Shown here one piece after another: positions 16,961 to 24,549 of a stretch of 39,147 bases of DNA. Position 1 is the stretch's first letter, and each line of letters begins with the position of its first letter. The notes beneath the pieces are model-generated. The model searched no databases, was not told the origin of the DNA, and saw nothing but the letters and a program-made list of their open reading frames with translations. Source of the DNA: Dokdonella_A sp040005635 (lineage in GTDB: Bacteria; Pseudomonadota; Gammaproteobacteria; Xanthomonadales; Rhodanobacteraceae); the NCBI GenBank assembly GCA_040005635.1, contig JBDTYM010000035.1:1-39147 (forward strand), in the 5' to 3' direction. Both the position numbers and the translations under genes were made by a program.

Positions 16961-17841
16961 GCGAGACCGAGCGCGACGGATTTGGTCAGCGCCAGACGCG
17001 TGCCGAGTAGCGGCTGCAGCAGACCTCGCCAGGCATCGAGCATATCCGCGTGCTGCGCATCGGCTGGATGCAAGGCGACGCGCAGCAAGGGTGCGTCGGC
17101 GTGCAGGCGGCGGGCGCCGGCGAACCAGCGCTTGCTCGCCCAGCGCCGCCACGCACTGCGTGTCGATGCGGAGATCACCGGTGCCGCGATGCGGCGATTC
17201 TGTGCCGGCAGTTCCAGATGTGTGTGCGTGCTGGTGTAGCGCAGCGCGGTTCTGCGCAGTGCCGTGCGCGCGCCCGCGCCGAGCAACCAGGCCGGAGCGA
17301 CGAAGCCATGAACCGGCCAACCGATACGTTCGAGCATGCCGAGGCCGTTCGCGATGCGGGCGCTGGCCGCCTCGTCGCTCAATGCGGCGAACTCGCCCTC
17401 GCTTGCGGTCAGATGGCGGCGACGCAGCCAGTCGGTCGGCGTCCGCGGTGGCGGCCCGTCGTCGAGATGGAAGTAACCGTGCAGGGCGACCTCGTCGCCG
17501 CGGGCGAGGCGATGTTCGATCGCCCGCATGAATCCGCGATCGGCGTCGATGCGGCCGCGATGGTGATAGTCAGGCACGACCAGCAGGGTGAGGGGCGGGG
17601 CACCCAGTTCGTCGAGCAGGTCGAGCAGCAGGGCGCACTGCGGCCAGGTTGCCGGGGCGACGTCGTGCAGGGCGATGCAGAGCCTGCGCGAATTCGCCGC
17701 GGGTGCGCGATTTACGCGGAGCGAGCCGGCCTCCACGCCAGGCATCGTCGGCAACGCTGCGGCGTCTCGCAGGCCCGCCTCACTGCGGCCTTCTGCGCCG
17801 GCAGGGTCGAGGCAGACGGGAATTGCATGGCGAGCGTTCAT
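16957..17841 (-). CDS. DUF2334 polysaccharide-deacetylase-like protein
   Basis: The 294-residue protein has the NodB-like pattern of the DUF2334 group: 'LCIALHDVAPATWPQ' (His59-Asp60), 'LTLLVVPDYHH' and 'GDEVALHGYFH' (His121, His125), plausible metal and catalytic residues of a carbohydrate-esterase-4-type fold. It would remove acyl groups from a sugar, possibly on a lipid-linked glycan, but activity has not been shown for the close family as far as I know. No signal peptide is visible, suggesting cytoplasmic action. The ATG at 17841 overlaps the glycosyltransferase stop and its own stop overlaps the flippase-like start, four bases each. Confidence 0.83.
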   Translation of the reverse strand: MNARHAIPVCLDPAGAEGRSEAGLRDAAALPTMPGVEAGSLRVNRAPAANSRRLCIALHDVAPATWPQCALLLDLLDELGAPPLTLLVVPDYHHRGRIDADRGFMRAIEHRLARGDEVALHGYFHLDDGPPPRTPTDWLRRRHLTASEGEFAALSDEAASARIANGLGMLERIGWPVHGFVAPAWLLGAGARTALRRTALRYTSTHTHLELPAQNRRIAAPVISASTRSAWRRWASKRWFAGARRLHADAPLLRVALHPADAQHADMLDAWRGLLQPLLGTRLALTKSVALGLA

Positions 17842-19061
17842 GCCTCGGCGACGGCTGCGGCGGCATCTTTGGGCGTGTGCATCGTCGCTGTCGGCGCATG
17901 TGCGCGAATGAGTTCGGCGTAGCGCTGCAGTTGACGTGGCAGTGTGTGCTCCCACAGATAGTCGCGCTCGATACGGCCGCGCGCGAGCGCGCCCATCGCT
18001 TCGTGGTCGCTCGCGTACAGCGTGCGTACCGCGTTGGCGAGCGAATGCAGGTCGTCCGGTTCGGCGACGATGCCGATCGGTGCGCCGACGAGTTCGGTGA
18101 CAGCGCCGGCGCGCACCGCGATGACCGGACGTGCACAGGCCATCGCTTCGATGATGATCATGCCGAAGGTCTCGTGGCGGCCGGCATGGATCAGTGCATC
18201 GCTGCTCGCCATCAGGCGCGCAAGCTGCTCGCTGTTCTGCTGGTACGGCAACATCGTCGCGTTCGGCGTCAGCAGCTCGTGGCGTTCGCCGCCGACCAGC
18301 AGGAGGTGATACGGCGCGCCAAGTTCCGCGAACGTCTTCAATAGCAGCGGGACTTCCTTCTCGCGCGCCATGCGACCGGCGAACACGAGCAGACGCGTGT
18401 CCATCGGCAAGCCGAGCTGACGGCGCAGTTCGGGATCGGCGCGGCGCGGATGGAACACCTCGCCGTCGACGCCGAGCGGCTGCACGGCGACATTCGTGAT
18501 GCCGAGATCGCCCAGACGTTCGGCGATCAACCGGCTCGGTGCGAACACGCCGTCGAAGCGACGGTACAGGTTGCGCAAGTAGACGCCAGCGGCGCGGCCG
18601 ATCGCCGGGGCGAAGCGGTCGGCGAACAGGCGCGCGAGATCGGAATGAGCGAATGCGACGGCCGGCACGCCGAGACGCTCGGCCACCTCGAGCGCGACCC
18701 AGGCCAGGTGATACGGATCGGCGACCTCGATCACATCAGGCGCGAGCTGACTCAGCGTGCGCGCCCACTGACGCATGCGCAGCGGCAGGCGATAGCCGCC
18801 GCCGAACGGAATGCGCGGACTGGCCAGCTCGATCAGGCCGGGCTCGCGCTCGCGTGTTTTCGGGCCTGGCACCAGCAGGGTATGACGCAACGCCGGCTGC
18901 GTCGCCAGGAATTTGCGCTTCGCCAGCAGGTAGCGCTTGACCCCGCCGCTATGCGGAGCGAAGAACAGCGTCATGTCGACGACATGCATCGACGCTTCGC
19001 TGATCGGCGCCCGCGCGTCGCGCCGCGTCGGCATGTAACGAGGCGGCGTCGCGATCGTCAT
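17838..19061 (-). CDS. GT4-family glycosyltransferase
   Basis: The 407-residue protein has the GT-B layout. The N-terminal acceptor domain starts at HVVDMTLFFAPHSGGVKRYL (the 'GGV..' loop) and the C-terminal nucleotide-sugar domain carries 'VFAGRMAREKEVPLLLKTF' and the E-x7-E-like motif in HETFGMIIIEAMACARPVIA. It would transfer a sugar from a nucleotide sugar to a lipid or glycan acceptor in the cytoplasm. The start at 19061 gives 24 residues before the conserved region; an ATG at 18989 (MHVVDMTLF) is an alternative and resembles more typical family starts. It heads the four-gene minus-strand operon. Confidence 0.88.
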   Translation of the reverse strand: MTIATPPRYMPTRRDARAPISEASMHVVDMTLFFAPHSGGVKRYLLAKRKFLATQPALRHTLLVPGPKTREREPGLIELASPRIPFGGGYRLPLRMRQWARTLSQLAPDVIEVADPYHLAWVALEVAERLGVPAVAFAHSDLARLFADRFAPAIGRAAGVYLRNLYRRFDGVFAPSRLIAERLGDLGITNVAVQPLGVDGEVFHPRRADPELRRQLGLPMDTRLLVFAGRMAREKEVPLLLKTFAELGAPYHLLLVGGERHELLTPNATMLPYQQNSEQLARLMASSDALIHAGRHETFGMIIIEAMACARPVIAVRAGAVTELVGAPIGIVAEPDDLHSLANAVRTLYASDHEAMGALARGRIERDYLWEHTLPRQLQRYAELIRAHAPTATMHTPKDAAAAVAEA

Positions 19062-19215
19062 GCGGCCACTTAGCCGTCCGCAGGTTACGCGCGTATGACG
19101 CGGCGCGTACGCGCGCCCGCAACTGCGCCGTATTTCGCAGTCATTGCGTTACCGGCGTGGACTGCCATCGAAGCGTCATCCAAACGTGGCGCGCGGCCAC
19201 GCATGCACGGCGCTG

Positions 19216-19380
19216 CTAGTGTCCTGTCTCACGAGTATCTTCAAATAATTCCGGCGTCTTTCGCCGCGATACCGCGTTGCTCGTCGTCACCATAGCCCCG
19301 CTATGGCTCCTCCTCGCGCCTTGTCTCGCGCCGAAATCCATCCGGAATTTCTTCGCGCTACTTGTGAGACAGGACACTAG
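19216..19380. mobile_element. 165-bp MITE-like palindromic element
   Basis: The ends read CTAGTGTCCTGTCTCACGAGTA at the left and CTAGTGTCCTGTCTCACAAGTA (reverse complement) at the right, differing at one position, and weaker pairing (ATTCCGG arms, CATAGC/GCTATG near the centre) continues inward, so the whole element can fold into one hairpin. CTAG at both ends could be a 4-bp target duplication or part of the repeat. No coding frame is present. The right end coincides with the TAG stop codon of the regulator gene. Confidence 0.7.
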
Positions 19381-20468
19381 CGCGACGTTGTCTTCGCGCG
19401 GACACGCGCTGGGAAGACGCTGCGCGCGTCCTCGATTCGACCGGCCTCGGTCGGATCGTAGCCAGGCAGCAGCGCGATCTGCGCGCGCAGCTCGGCGCTG
19501 GCGAGGATGGCAAGGAAGTCCTGCATCACCGGCTCGGCCAGCAGGTCGTCGCGGCAGACGAAGAAGTAGCGCTCAGTCAGCAGCGGCACGAAGCCGAGGC
19601 CGAACCGCCGCGCCGGCACCTCGAGACCGAAGCCGACATCGGCCATGCTGCTGCCGACGTAGGCGGCAACCGCAGCGTGCGTGTATTCGAGGATCTCGTA
19701 ACCGGCGATGCTCGGCGGATCGATGCCGGCCTGCTGCAGCGACAGGTCGAACAGCAGGCGCGTACCGGAACCTGGCTGGCGATTGACGAAGCGCAGGTCC
19801 GCGCGCGTCAGGTCGGCGAGGCTGCGGATGCGCTTGGGGTTGCCGGCAGCGACGATCAGGCCCTGCCGTCGTGTCGCCAGGTGGATCAGGCTCCAGTCGT
19901 TGCCGATGCGTGCGGCGTAGTGCGCGGACGCCGCGGCTTCGAGCTCACCGATCGGCAGGTGCAGGCCGATCACATCGCACTGACGGTCGACCAGCGCGTT
20001 CAATACTTCATCGGAATCGCGGTACTTGAGGTCGATAGGGATTTCACGATCGACCAGGAACTGCCGCACCGTCTCTACCGCGAAGCCATGACTGGCCTGC
20101 AGGCGCAGCACCGGATGCGCCTGCGACAGCGCGCGCTCGATCTCGACCTCGACTTCGGACGCGAGACTGTCGAGCAGCGGCGCGAGACGCGCAGCGATGC
20201 GCTGGTCGGCCCAGGCCAGGCGCTCGCCGAGCGCGGTCAGCTTGGCGCCGCGGCCACGCTGACTTTCGACTAGCGGCCGGCCGAACGCGCGTTCGCCTTC
20301 GCGCAGCAGGCCCCAGGCGTAGCGATAGGTCAGGCCGGCCGTCTTGCAGGCGGCCGCGAGCGTCCCGCTGTGCTGGATGCCGACCAGCAGCGCGGTCAGG
20401 CGCGGCACCAGCGGCGTGCCACCGCCGTCGCGCAGGAGCCAGTGAGCGTCGATCGTTACCTTGAACAT
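19377..20468 (-). CDS. ModE-type HTH / periplasmic-binding-like domain regulator of the fds operon
   Basis: The 363-residue protein joins an N-terminal winged helix of the ModE/LysR kind ('LLVGIQHSGTLAAACKTAGL', 'YRYAWGLLREGERAFGRPLV', 'GRGAKLTALGERL', residues about 25-90) to a substrate-binding-protein-like domain (residues about 115-340; 'LVDRQCDVIGLHLPIGE', 'DLRFVNRQPGSGTRLLFD'). That domain is related to those that bind molybdate or small anions. It is transcribed divergently from the formate transporter/dehydrogenase operon, the usual place for its regulator (compare fdsR in Cupriavidus necator). The effector (formate, molybdate or other) is inference. Its TAG stop lies exactly at the CTAG end of the adjacent MITE-like element. 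Confidence 0.82.
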   Translation of the reverse strand: MFKVTIDAHWLLRDGGGTPLVPRLTALLVGIQHSGTLAAACKTAGLTYRYAWGLLREGERAFGRPLVESQRGRGAKLTALGERLAWADQRIAARLAPLLDSLASEVEVEIERALSQAHPVLRLQASHGFAVETVRQFLVDREIPIDLKYRDSDEVLNALVDRQCDVIGLHLPIGELEAAASAHYAARIGNDWSLIHLATRRQGLIVAAGNPKRIRSLADLTRADLRFVNRQPGSGTRLLFDLSLQQAGIDPPSIAGYEILEYTHAAVAAYVGSSMADVGFGLEVPARRFGLGFVPLLTERYFFVCRDDLLAEPVMQDFLAILASAELRAQIALLPGYDPTEAGRIEDARSVFPARVRAKTTSR

Positions 20469-20496
20469 GCGTCGATGACGATTTTATGGCTGATAA

Positions 20497-20512
20497 AGGC
20501 TTTTGAAAGCCT
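20497..20512. promoter_or_regulatory. Inverted repeat AGGCTTT-TG-AAAGCCT in the fds divergent promoter
   Basis: Perfect 7-bp arms with a 2-base spacer lie 29 bases upstream of the regulator gene and within the only intergenic space shared with the fds operon. This is a good candidate operator for the divergent regulator. Confidence 0.55.
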
Positions 20513-20593
20513 ATTGTAGACTTTCGTAGTGTGGTGCAGAGTCTTACCACAGTCGAAGATGCAAGCGACTAATAAGCTCAAGATAGCCTATTG
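20508..20593. repeat. Direct repeat AGCCTATTG x2 in the fds promoter region
   Basis: AGCCTATTG occurs at 20508-20516 (followed by TAGAC) and again at 20585-20593 (followed by GCGAC), 77 bases apart. The first copy overlaps the right arm of the inverted repeat at 20497-20512. Two half-sites would allow one regulator to contact both and loop or bridge the promoter. Confidence 0.5.
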
Positions 20594-20634
20594 GCGACTT
20601 CCATCCAACACAGCAGAAATTTCCCGGAGGGGAC

Positions 20635-22284
20635 ATGAGCAGTACGCTCGATACAGGCATCGCAACAAGGCCGTCCGCGGGCAGCATCCTCGCGAAGGAA
20701 CGCTCTATTGCCGGACCCGGCTTCAATCGATGGATGGTGCCGACCGCGGCACTGTGCATCCACTTGTGCATCGGGATGGCCTATGGCTTCAGCGTATTCT
20801 GGCTGCCGATGAGCAAGCTCGTCAGCGAAGCCGATGCGGGCGTGTGCGCGAATCTCGGCTTCTTCGCCGCACTGACCACCACGACGTGCAACTGGACCGT
20901 ACCTCAGGTCACGCACATTTTCGAAACCTTTATTGCGATGTTGGGCATTTCGGCCGCGATCTGGGGCGGCTGGCTCGAGCATGCAGGCCCGCGCAAGGCC
21001 GGTTTCATCGCCGCACTGTGCTGGGGCGGCGGTCTGGTTATAGGCGGCGTCGGCGTGATGGTGCATCAGCTGTGGCTGGTGTATCTGGGCTGCGGCATCC
21101 TCGGTGGCGTCGGCCAGGGGCTCGGCTACATCACTCCGGTATCGACCCTGATCAAATGGTTTCCCGATCGTCGTGGCATGGCGACCGGCTTTGCAATCAT
21201 GGGGTATGGCGGCGGTGCGATGATCGGCGCGCCGCTCGCCGTCGCGCTGATGAAATATTTCTCCGGCGGCAGCGCGCAAGGTGTGGCACCGACGCTGATC
21301 GTCATGGGCGTGATCTATTTTCTGGTGATGAGCATCGGTGCGTTCGGTTTTCGCGTCGTGCCGAGCGGCTGGCGTCCAGCTGGATGGACGCCGCCAGTGA
21401 CGGCATCGAACGCGATGATTACAGGTCATCACGTGCATCTGGACAAGGCTTGGAAGACGCCACAGTTCTGGCTGATATGGGGCGTGCTCTGCCTCAACGT
21501 GACCGCCGGCATTGCGGTGATTTCGATGGCGAGTCCGATGTTCCAGGACGTTTTCGGCGCGAAGCTGCTGGGCCTGGCTGATCCGGGCGCAGCGACGACC
21601 GCGCAGAAGGCGGCCGTGGTGGCGGCTGCTGCCGGTCTGGTCGGACTGATCAGTTTGTTCAACAGCCTCGGGCGTTTGTTCTGGGCTTCTCTATCCGACA
21701 AGATCGGCCGCAAGAACACCTATTACATCTTCTTCCTGCTCGGAATCGCGCTGTACTGTGCGCTCCCCACACTGGGCCATCTTGGGCTCGCGGCGCTGTT
21801 CGTCGTTGCGGTCTGCATCATCCTGACGATGTATGGCGGAGGTTTCGCCACCGTGCCGGCGTATCTCGCCGACCTGTTCGGTACCCAGATGGTCGGCGCG
21901 ATTCACGGACGCCTGCTGACGGCGTGGTCGGTCGCCGGCATTGCCGGGCCAATGATTATCGCCGCCGTGCGCGAAGTGCAGATCAATGCGGGCGTCGCCA
22001 AAAACCTCGTCTACGACCGCACGTTGTATCTGATGGCGTTTCTGCTCCTGTGCGGCCTGATCTGCAATCTGCTGATCAGGCCGGTACGTGAATCAGCCTT
22101 CATGTCGGAGGGGGAACTTGCCACGGAACGAGCGCTCCAACATGAAAACATGATCAGTGCGAACGCCGAGACTGCGGCGCGCGGTGCTTTCGGCATCGGC
22201 AGTGCACTCGCCTGGCTGGGCGTGGGCATCCCATTCCTGATCGGTGTCTGGATCGCGCTGTCGAAAGCGGCCGCGTTGTTCTGA
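20635..22284 (+). CDS. OFA-family (oxalate/formate antiporter-like) MFS transporter
   Basis: This 549-residue membrane protein shows about 12-14 hydrophobic segments and OFA-type motifs: 'HLCIGMAYGFSVFWLPMSKL' in helix 1, 'GGVGQGLGYITPVSTLIKWF' after helix 4, 'FPDRRGMATGFAIMGYGGGA' and 'FNSLGRLFWASLSDKIGRKN'. The family includes oxalate/formate exchangers and other monocarboxylate carriers. As first gene of the formate dehydrogenase operon it most likely moves formate or a formate-yielding acid into the cell. It is longer than typical because of a loop of about 40 residues near positions 310-350 and a C-terminal extension with an extra helix. A strong GGAGGGG site precedes the ATG by two to four bases. 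Confidence 0.88.
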   Translation: MSSTLDTGIATRPSAGSILAKERSIAGPGFNRWMVPTAALCIHLCIGMAYGFSVFWLPMSKLVSEADAGVCANLGFFAALTTTTCNWTVPQVTHIFETFIAMLGISAAIWGGWLEHAGPRKAGFIAALCWGGGLVIGGVGVMVHQLWLVYLGCGILGGVGQGLGYITPVSTLIKWFPDRRGMATGFAIMGYGGGAMIGAPLAVALMKYFSGGSAQGVAPTLIVMGVIYFLVMSIGAFGFRVVPSGWRPAGWTPPVTASNAMITGHHVHLDKAWKTPQFWLIWGVLCLNVTAGIAVISMASPMFQDVFGAKLLGLADPGAATTAQKAAVVAAAAGLVGLISLFNSLGRLFWASLSDKIGRKNTYYIFFLLGIALYCALPTLGHLGLAALFVVAVCIILTMYGGGFATVPAYLADLFGTQMVGAIHGRLLTAWSVAGIAGPMIIAAVREVQINAGVAKNLVYDRTLYLMAFLLLCGLICNLLIRPVRESAFMSEGELATERALQHENMISANAETAARGAFGIGSALAWLGVGIPFLIGVWIALSKAAALF

Positions 22285-22325
22285 ACAACGCCACTCGGAT
22301 GTAATACGGAAAGACGGAAGTTTGC

Positions 22326-22868
22326 ATGGCAGCCCAACCGCTACCTCTGAAATCTCCGCAGCGACGTACCGCTGCAAACCCCGGCGCCGACCTCGAACCG
22401 GCTGTCGCTGCCGCGGTCAAGGCGGCGCTCGATGCGCATCGCGATCTGCCGGGTGCGCTGATGCCGATCCTGCACGCCGTGCAGGATGCGCTCGGCCATG
22501 TTCCCGCCGCTGCGGTGCCGTTGATTGCGCACGAGTTGAACTTGACCCGCGCCGAAGTACACGGCGTGATCAGCTTCTACCATCACTTCCGCAGTCATCC
22601 TCCCGCTCGCACGCTCGTGCAGATCTGCCGCGCGGAAGCGTGTCAGGCGCTCGGTGCGCGCGCGCTGGAGGCACATGCGAAACAGTCGCTCGGCATCGAC
22701 TTCCACGAGAGCACCGCAGATGGCGCGATCACGCTGGAGGCGGTCTATTGCCTCGGCAATTGCGGCTGCGGCCCGTCCGTGTTGATCGGTGCCGACGAGC
22801 TGCATGCGCGCGTTACACCGGCTGCATTCGATGCGCTGATGCGCAAGGCGCGCGAGGTGGCGGCATGA
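22326..22868 (+). CDS. fdsG: NAD-dependent formate dehydrogenase gamma subunit (NuoE-like [2Fe-2S])
   Basis: The 180-residue subunit matches the thioredoxin-like ferredoxin fold of NuoE/HoxE proteins. Four cysteines are in place to bind one [2Fe-2S] cluster: Cys101 and Cys106 (ICRAEACQ), Cys142 and Cys146 (YCLGNCGCGPS). 'LHAVQDALGHVP' and 'VHGVISFYHHFR' are typical of the N-terminal helical part. It passes electrons together with FdsB in the diaphorase half of the complex. GGAAG lies nine bases before the ATG. Its stop overlaps the fdsB start (ATGA). Confidence 0.93.
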   Translation: MAAQPLPLKSPQRRTAANPGADLEPAVAAAVKAALDAHRDLPGALMPILHAVQDALGHVPAAAVPLIAHELNLTRAEVHGVISFYHHFRSHPPARTLVQICRAEACQALGARALEAHAKQSLGIDFHESTADGAITLEAVYCLGNCGCGPSVLIGADELHARVTPAAFDALMRKAREVAA

Positions 22869-24409
22869 GTGGCGCGCTGAAGATCTATGTATCTCGCGAC
22901 GCTACTGCGCTTGCGCTGGGCGCCGAGGCGACCGCGCAGGCAATCGTCGCGGAAGCGGGCAGGCGCGGCATCGCGATCGATCTCGTGCGCAATGGCTCGC
23001 GTGGCATGTTCTGGGTCGAGCCTCTGGTCGAGGTGGCGACGCCGGCCGGTCGCATTGCCTATGGCCCGGTGTCGGCGACCGACGTCGATGCGCTGTTCGA
23101 TGCCGGTTTCGCCGACGGCGGCGCTCACGCACTCAAGCTCGGCCTGACCGAGGAGATTCCGTACTTCAAGAAGCAGGAGCGCCTGACTTTTGCGCGCGTC
23201 GGCATCACCGATCCGCTCAGCGTCGCCGACTACGTAGCGCATGGCGGCTATCGCGGCTTGCAGAACGCGCTGGCGATGAACGGCGCCGACATCGTTGCAA
23301 CAGTGACCGAATCGGGTCTGCGCGGTCGCGGCGGTGCGGCGTTCCCGACCGGGATCAAGTGGAAGACGGTGCTCGGCGTCGAGTCCGCGCAGAAGTACAT
23401 CGTCTGCAATGCGGACGAGGGCGATTCCGGCACGTTCTCCGATCGCATGCTGATGGAAGGCGATCCGCTGTCCCTGGTCGAGGGCATGACGATCGCCGGC
23501 ATCGCGGTCGGCGCGACGCAGGGCTACATCTATCTGCGCAGCGAATATCCGCATGCGCATCGCGCGTTGAAGGCAGCCATTGCGAACGCCTACGAGGCAG
23601 GCTGGCTCGGCGCCGACGTGCACAACAGCGGCAAGCGCTTCGACCTGGAAGGGCGTCTCGGCGCTGGCGCCTACATTTGCGGCGAAGAGACCTCGTTGCT
23701 CGACAGTCTCGAAGGCAAGCGTGGCCAGGTCCGCTTCAAGCCGCCGTTGCCGGCGATCAAGGGCCTGTTCGGCCAGCCGACCGTGATCAACAACGTGATC
23801 TCGCTCGCCTCGGTGCCGATCATTCTCGACAAGGGCGCGGCGTTCTATCGCGACTTCGGCGTCGGCCGTTCGCGCGGCAGTCTGCCGATCCAGCTGGCCG
23901 GCAATCTGAAACACCCCGGACTCGTCGAGAAAGCCTTCGGTGTGACCCTGCGCGAACTGTTGTACGACTATGGCGGCGGGTCCTACTCGGGCCGACCGAT
24001 CCGTGCCGTGCAGGTCGGCGGCCCGCTCGGCGCCTACATGCCCGAATCTCAGTTCGATAGCGTGCTCGACTACGAGGCATTCGCTGCGATCGGTGCGATG
24101 GTCGGTCACGGCGGCATCGTCGCGTTCGACGATACGGTCGACATGCTCGAACAGGCGCGTTATGCGATGGAATTCTGCGCGGTCGAGTCGTGCGGCAAGT
24201 GCACGCCGTGCCGGATTGGCTCGACGCGCGGCGTCGAGGTGATCGACCGTATCCGCTCCAACATCGAGCGCGACAAGAACCTCGCCGTGCTGAATGATCT
24301 TTGCAACACGATGCGCTTCGGCTCGCTGTGCGCGCTCGGCGGACTCACGCCAGATCCGGTGGTGAGTGCGTTGAAGCATTTTTCGGAAGATTTCGCGGTG
24401 CGCGCGTGA
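22865..24409 (+). CDS. fdsB: NAD-dependent formate dehydrogenase beta subunit (NuoF-like, FMN/NAD/[4Fe-4S])
   Basis: The 514-residue protein has an N-terminal thioredoxin-like domain without any cysteine (residues 1-85, so no cluster there), then the NuoF core. The core contains 'ESGLRGRGGAAFPTGIKW' for NADH/FMN binding, 'CNADEGDSGTFSDRMLMEGD' for FMN, 'AGAYICGEETSLLDSLEGKR' and the [4Fe-4S] motif ESCGKCTPCRIGS with the distal Cys in FGSLCALG. It transfers electrons from formate oxidation to NAD+. The start at 22865 overlaps fdsG by four bases; the frame is open much further upstream but that is shadow sequence. A REP-like repeat follows before fdsA. Confidence 0.95.
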   Translation: MSGALKIYVSRDATALALGAEATAQAIVAEAGRRGIAIDLVRNGSRGMFWVEPLVEVATPAGRIAYGPVSATDVDALFDAGFADGGAHALKLGLTEEIPYFKKQERLTFARVGITDPLSVADYVAHGGYRGLQNALAMNGADIVATVTESGLRGRGGAAFPTGIKWKTVLGVESAQKYIVCNADEGDSGTFSDRMLMEGDPLSLVEGMTIAGIAVGATQGYIYLRSEYPHAHRALKAAIANAYEAGWLGADVHNSGKRFDLEGRLGAGAYICGEETSLLDSLEGKRGQVRFKPPLPAIKGLFGQPTVINNVISLASVPIILDKGAAFYRDFGVGRSRGSLPIQLAGNLKHPGLVEKAFGVTLRELLYDYGGGSYSGRPIRAVQVGGPLGAYMPESQFDSVLDYEAFAAIGAMVGHGGIVAFDDTVDMLEQARYAMEFCAVESCGKCTPCRIGSTRGVEVIDRIRSNIERDKNLAVLNDLCNTMRFGSLCALGGLTPDPVVSALKHFSEDFAVRA

Positions 24410-24433
24410 GCACGTCCGCCAATTCCTCACGGC

Positions 24434-24508
24434 GTCATTCCCGCGCAAGCGGGAATCCATTTTGGATTGGACCGCAGAATAATGGATCCCCGCTTTTGCG
24501 AGGATGAC
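24434..24508. repeat. REP-like inverted repeat between fdsB and fdsA
   Basis: Arms of 28 bases (24434-24461 and 24481-24508) form an imperfect hairpin; the left arm begins GTCATTCCCGCGCAAGCGGG. The left-arm sequence recurs identically for 26 bases at 38247. The element fills about half of the 140-base fdsB-fdsA gap, in an operon otherwise joined by overlapping codons. Confidence 0.75.
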
Positions 24509-24549
24509 GGCCAGTAAGAACAGGCGTCGAAAGACGCAGGAGAACAACC

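Noticed and set aside
22244..22864. Upstream extension of the fdsB frame
   Set aside because: It overlaps fdsG in another frame and is Cys/Arg-rich shadow sequence; the ATGA overlap at 22865 gives the normal start.
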